A stretch of 64,000 nucleotides of DNA from Nonlabens xylanidelens (GTDB lineage Bacteria; Bacteroidota; Bacteroidia; Flavobacteriales; Flavobacteriaceae): assembly GCF_002934445.1 (NCBI RefSeq), contig NZ_PTJE01000001.1, forward strand, positions 434,001 to 498,000. The letters run 5' to 3'. Positions 61,114 through 64,000 of the stretch are shown piece after piece (position 1 is the first letter of the stretch; the number at the start of each line of letters is the position of its first letter). Under the pieces are notes generated by a model that saw nothing but the letters and a program-made list of their open reading frames with translations, had not been told where the DNA came from and ran no database searches. Made by a program: the position numbers and the translations under genes.

Positions 61114-62592
61114 TTAATCCTTTTGAGCATAAGCAGCGATCGTGTCGTACTTCTCTGTTTTATAGATTTTTTCTATTAAAGTAAAGATCTTGTTTCTAAA
61201 CAATAGACCCAGAACCCCTGTTACTGCAATGGCTATAAAACCATAATTAGAACCTAGTGTCTCACCAAATAAGGCATAAATACCTACCGGTAAAAGCATT
61301 TTAGGAATAATCAATAAAAAGGTTTTTGCATTAAAGGCTTTAGAATCTCCAAAAGCTTTTTTAGAACTCATTAAATCTATAGGTGTTTTTACATAAGCAC
61401 CGCCTAAAAGTACTACAGAGCTATTAAAACCTATGTTATAAGCTGCACCTGCTAGAATAGCAAACCACCAGTCCCAACCAAAGTATAAATAGAAAGTAGC
61501 TAATACCGTACTTACTGCAGTTGCTATAACCATTAACCACCATTTACTCATTAAAAAATCGCGGTAAGGAATGTTTTGAGACATCATGAGTTTATAATAA
61601 CTACTATCCCAAGAAGGTACTAGACCACCAAAGCTGAATAAGAATCCACCTGTTGCAAATATTCCTGCAAATACTTTTCCGTAGTTACCAAACTGACCTG
61701 ACATAAAAAACAAACCATAGAAAACAATTAAGAAACCCATTATAAAAGTCATTTTGGCTCTTTTATTACGTTTTATTAATTTGATGTCATTTTTTAAATA
61801 AGTAGAAATAGAGCCAAAACGATTTAAGAAACTCAAATCTTCTGTTGTAGCTTCTTTAGCTTTAGACTTAAGTCCTGTATCTAAGTACAGTTGCTTTAAA
61901 AAATAACCGTAAGCAAAGTAAGCTAGAGATGCAGCAATTAACAATGGAATTACAAAACTCCATGGTTGATCATAAAAGAAACTGAAAACAGGTTCTGTGT
62001 GCTGTGTAATGTCATAAATCTCATATCGCTGTAGAATACCTAGTCCTACCAGAATAACTAGCATAGGATAAAAAACTTTATCCATATTATTCATGAAAAT
62101 ATTTAAGAAATTGATACTTAAAGTGATAAAAACGGCAGCAAGATGCCAGCTTATAACACCTACTGGATTATAACCTTGTACCAACAATACTATACTGAAT
62201 GGCACAAAAAAGAAAGCTGGTAGAAGGTTAAAAAATGATAGTAGAGTTTTACCTAATGCATACTTTACAATTTTACTTTTTGAAAATGGTAAATACAGTA
62301 ATGGTCTTATGTTTGCGACTGGCATCTTTTGTAACATATAACGGTAACCTAAATCTGCAGCAAACCAGTAGATAAGAAATCTATTTACTACTTGAAAAGG
62401 GTCTGTCCCTGTAATTGCACCATCTTCTATCCCGTCTTCGATTAAAAAGAAACTACCTGCCCCTACTGCTGCAAATTCTAGAATCAATAACAATGCAAAA
62501 AATCCAAGAAAGATTTTAAAGGCTAGATTCTTTTTAAAAGCTGCACTTCTAAAAAAGCTTTTCCACTCAAGGTTGATAAATTGTTTGATCAT
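61114..62592 (-). CDS. DUF5687 family ABC permease
   Basis: This 492-residue protein has about twelve membrane helices with the DUF5687 pattern (FINLEWKSFFRSAAFKKNLAFKI, YRYMLQKMPVANIRPLLYLPFSKSKIVKYALGKTLLSFFNLLPAFF, SYYKLMMSQNIPYRDFLMSKWWLM). It is the membrane half of an exporter with the downstream ATPase. The substrate is unknown. Confidence 0.9.
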   Translation of the reverse strand: MIKQFINLEWKSFFRSAAFKKNLAFKIFLGFFALLLILEFAAVGAGSFFLIEDGIEDGAITGTDPFQVVNRFLIYWFAADLGYRYMLQKMPVANIRPLLYLPFSKSKIVKYALGKTLLSFFNLLPAFFFVPFSIVLLVQGYNPVGVISWHLAAVFITLSINFLNIFMNNMDKVFYPMLVILVGLGILQRYEIYDITQHTEPVFSFFYDQPWSFVIPLLIAASLAYFAYGYFLKQLYLDTGLKSKAKEATTEDLSFLNRFGSISTYLKNDIKLIKRNKRAKMTFIMGFLIVFYGLFFMSGQFGNYGKVFAGIFATGGFLFSFGGLVPSWDSSYYKLMMSQNIPYRDFLMSKWWLMVIATAVSTVLATFYLYFGWDWWFAILAGAAYNIGFNSSVVLLGGAYVKTPIDLMSSKKAFGDSKAFNAKTFLLIIPKMLLPVGIYALFGETLGSNYGFIAIAVTGVLGLLFRNKIFTLIEKIYKTEKYDTIAAYAQKD

Positions 62593-62657
62593 TTTGGTGT
62601 GATTTTGATTTATAAGTAATCATTTTGTTAAAAATGTTACAGCTCGATTTCCTTTAT

Positions 62658-62665
62658 TACTTTTG
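62658..62665 (+). promoter_or_regulatory. -7 promoter box of the PaaE-type reductase gene
   Basis: TACTTTTG (TAnnTTTG), 18 nt before the ATG at 62684. Confidence 0.55.
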
Positions 62666-62683
62666 CAGCTTTAAATATACCAC

Positions 62684-63727
62684 ATGATTTTTCATCATCT
62701 TACTATAAAACAAGTTACCAAAGTTACTTCTCAGGCAGTAGAGATTATATTTGATATACCTCAAGCCCTCACAGCAGATTTTAACTACATCTCTGGTCAG
62801 TACTTAACGCTCAAAGCTACCATAAATGGAGAAGAAGTACGTCGTGCTTACTCTCTATCCAGCGCGCCGCATGAAAATGATTTAAAAGTGGTTATTAAAG
62901 CAGTAGAAAAAGGTGTTTTTTCTAACTATGCCATGACATTGCGTGCAGGTGACCAGCTAGAAGTTGCTACACCAGACGGTCTTTTTATTCATGAAAAAAG
63001 TGAAACCGCTCAAAATTATTTGATGATAGCAGCAGGTAGTGGTATTACTCCTATTACTTCTATTATCAAGGAAGTACTTACGAATGAGCCAGAAAGCAAA
63101 GTGGCCTTGATTTATGGAAATCAGTCGGTAGCACAAACTATTTACTACGAGCAATTCAATGATCTTAAGGATCAATATGGAGGTCGTTTTTTCCTTAAAT
63201 ATTGTTTCTCTCGTGAGGAGCGCGATGAGGCATTATTCGGACGTGTGAGTAAATCTAACCTCAACTTTTTCTTGAAACAAGAGGTTGCTGATCTCACTTT
63301 TGCAAAAGCATATCTATGTGGACCAGAAGAGATGATTTCTATGGCGACAGATAATCTGGTAGAAAAAGAGGTTCTTACAAAGGAGAACATCAAGTTCGAA
63401 CTTTTTGCTGCCAAAGAGAATAAAATAGAAATATCAGAAGACAGTCATTTAACTGAGCTTACGGTAATACTCGATGATGAGAAGCACACACTTACTGTAA
63501 AAAGAGACGAGATTTTACTAGATGCCATGCTTAAAAATGACATCGATGCACCGTACAGTTGTCAGGGCGGTATTTGCAGCTCTTGTATATGCCAGATAGA
63601 AGAAGGTAGTGCACAAATGGCAAAAAATGCGATCTTAACCGATAAGGAAGTTGCAGCTGGACTCTCACTAGCATGTCAAGCTTATGCAACTAGTGCAAAG
63701 GTTGTGGTGAATTTTGATGAGGTGTAA
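62684..63727 (+). CDS. PaaE-type ferredoxin/flavin oxidoreductase
   Basis: This 347-residue protein has an FAD domain (RRAYSLSSAP, about 47), an NAD domain (AGSGITPITSI, YLCGPEEMI) and a C-terminal 2Fe-2S ferredoxin domain with CQGGICSSCICQIEEG and LACQ providing four Cys. This is the layout of PaaE/PaaK and of ferredoxin-NADP reductases with a fused ferredoxin. It moves electrons from NAD(P)H to an oxygenase or other acceptor. No phenylacetate genes are nearby, so the partner is unknown. Confidence 0.92.
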   Translation: MIFHHLTIKQVTKVTSQAVEIIFDIPQALTADFNYISGQYLTLKATINGEEVRRAYSLSSAPHENDLKVVIKAVEKGVFSNYAMTLRAGDQLEVATPDGLFIHEKSETAQNYLMIAAGSGITPITSIIKEVLTNEPESKVALIYGNQSVAQTIYYEQFNDLKDQYGGRFFLKYCFSREERDEALFGRVSKSNLNFFLKQEVADLTFAKAYLCGPEEMISMATDNLVEKEVLTKENIKFELFAAKENKIEISEDSHLTELTVILDDEKHTLTVKRDEILLDAMLKNDIDAPYSCQGGICSSCICQIEEGSAQMAKNAILTDKEVAAGLSLACQAYATSAKVVVNFDEV

Positions 63728-63769
63728 TCATTTAACATAACTACCTGTTATTCAATATTTGGCATTAAA

Positions 63770-63796
63770 TGTCACTGCTTTGTCAAGAAAGTGACA
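63770..63796. promoter_or_regulatory. Candidate operator of the XRE regulator
   Basis: TGTCACT (63770-63776) and AGTGACA (63790-63796) form a perfect 7-bp inverted repeat 40 bp before the regulator ATG; GTGA-AAA-TCAC follows just after. Autoregulation is inferred. Confidence 0.4.
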
Positions 63797-63836
63797 GGTG
63801 AAAATCACTTTATTTTTTAGTAAATTCAATAGGTTT

Positions 63837-64000
63837 ATGAAAAATAAAAAACGAATGGAATTTATTGGTAATCGAATTAGTTCTTTGAGGATAGAAAAAG
63901 GAATAACTCAAGAAGAATTAGCAGAGCTTTCTAAAGTAAATCTAAGAACGATTCAACGTATAGAGAAAAACGAAACAACACCTAGAAATTCTACTTTAGA
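63837..64000 (+). CDS. XRE-family regulator, N-terminal part (runs off the right edge)
   Basis: The reading frame from ATG 63837 is open to the window edge (54 codons). It begins with a basic stretch and an XRE helix-turn-helix (GNRISSLRIEKGITQEELAEL, VNLRTIQRIEKNETTPR). The length and any effector domain are beyond the window. A second ATG at 63855 is an alternative start. Confidence 0.85.
   Translation, partial: MKNKKRMEFIGNRISSLRIEKGITQEELAELSKVNLRTIQRIEKNETTPRNSTL

Noticed and set aside
62684-63727. Calling the reductase part of phenylacetate catabolism
   Set aside because: The domain order fits PaaE, but no paa genes are nearby and the same layout occurs in general ferredoxin reductases.

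Overview
This AT-rich window comes from the chromosome of a bacterium in the Flavobacteriia, most likely a marine member of the Flavobacteriaceae. Several signs agree: type IX secretion (T9SS) parts (a PorP/SprF protein, a SprE/PorW-like lipoprotein and a cargo protein with a C-terminal sorting domain), TonB-dependent uptake, an ATP synthase operon without atpD and atpC, Bacteroidetes-type -7 promoter boxes (TAnnTTTG), and Bacteroidetes-restricted families (DUF2480, DUF5687, DUF6168-like). I saw no rRNA, tRNA, CRISPR array, transposase or prophage. No gene-free stretch exceeds 300 bases; the longest are 6176-6445, 12932-13183, 14174-14398, 33848-34063 and 56077-56313.

Layout. 1-6.2 kb: a truncated TonB receptor facing an operon (DUF6607-like, secreted ankyrin protein, DUF2271 protein with a flavinylation motif, PepSY/flavodoxin/FNR membrane reductase, small DUF6686-like protein). 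It reads as an iron-related transmembrane electron-transfer locus. A small structured RNA candidate follows. 6.4-16.4 kb, minus strand: hydrolase, AddB-like nuclease, OmpA and PorP/SprF pair, endonuclease/phosphatase-fold protein, TetR regulator, di-heme peroxidase. 16.5-28 kb: an esterase-like hydrolase, thiL, then a long suf iron-sulfur locus (sufA, B, C, D, S, E, T, DUF2480) carrying two lipoproteins, a TerB/DnaJ protein and truB. 28-41 kb, minus strand: an ABC ATPase, two regulators, secreted or lipid-anchored proteins (choice-of-anchor I, prolyl oligopeptidase, T9SS cargo), asd, mscL, alr, tdk. 41-47 kb: a Glu-rich protein, an unusual ABC pair, and a hydrolase/ECF sigma/membrane protein operon. 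47-56 kb, minus strand: sprE/porW, bactofilin, a DUF6168-like protein and atpBEFHAG. 56-64 kb: a 1152-residue TraB/GumN-type protein, twin small membrane proteins, an ABC/DUF5687 exporter, a PaaE-type ferredoxin reductase and the start of an XRE regulator.

The most striking feature is not a gene. An identical 16-bp palindrome, CGCTTTCGCGAAAGCG, occurs about every 3.6 kb across the whole window: 13 exact and 5 near-exact copies. The spacing is far more even than chance. Copies lie both between genes, including inside the suf and atp operons, and inside conserved proteins, where they usually encode Ala-Phe-Ala-Lys-Ala. I know of no description of this element. It behaves like a chromosome-wide address or protein-binding mark.
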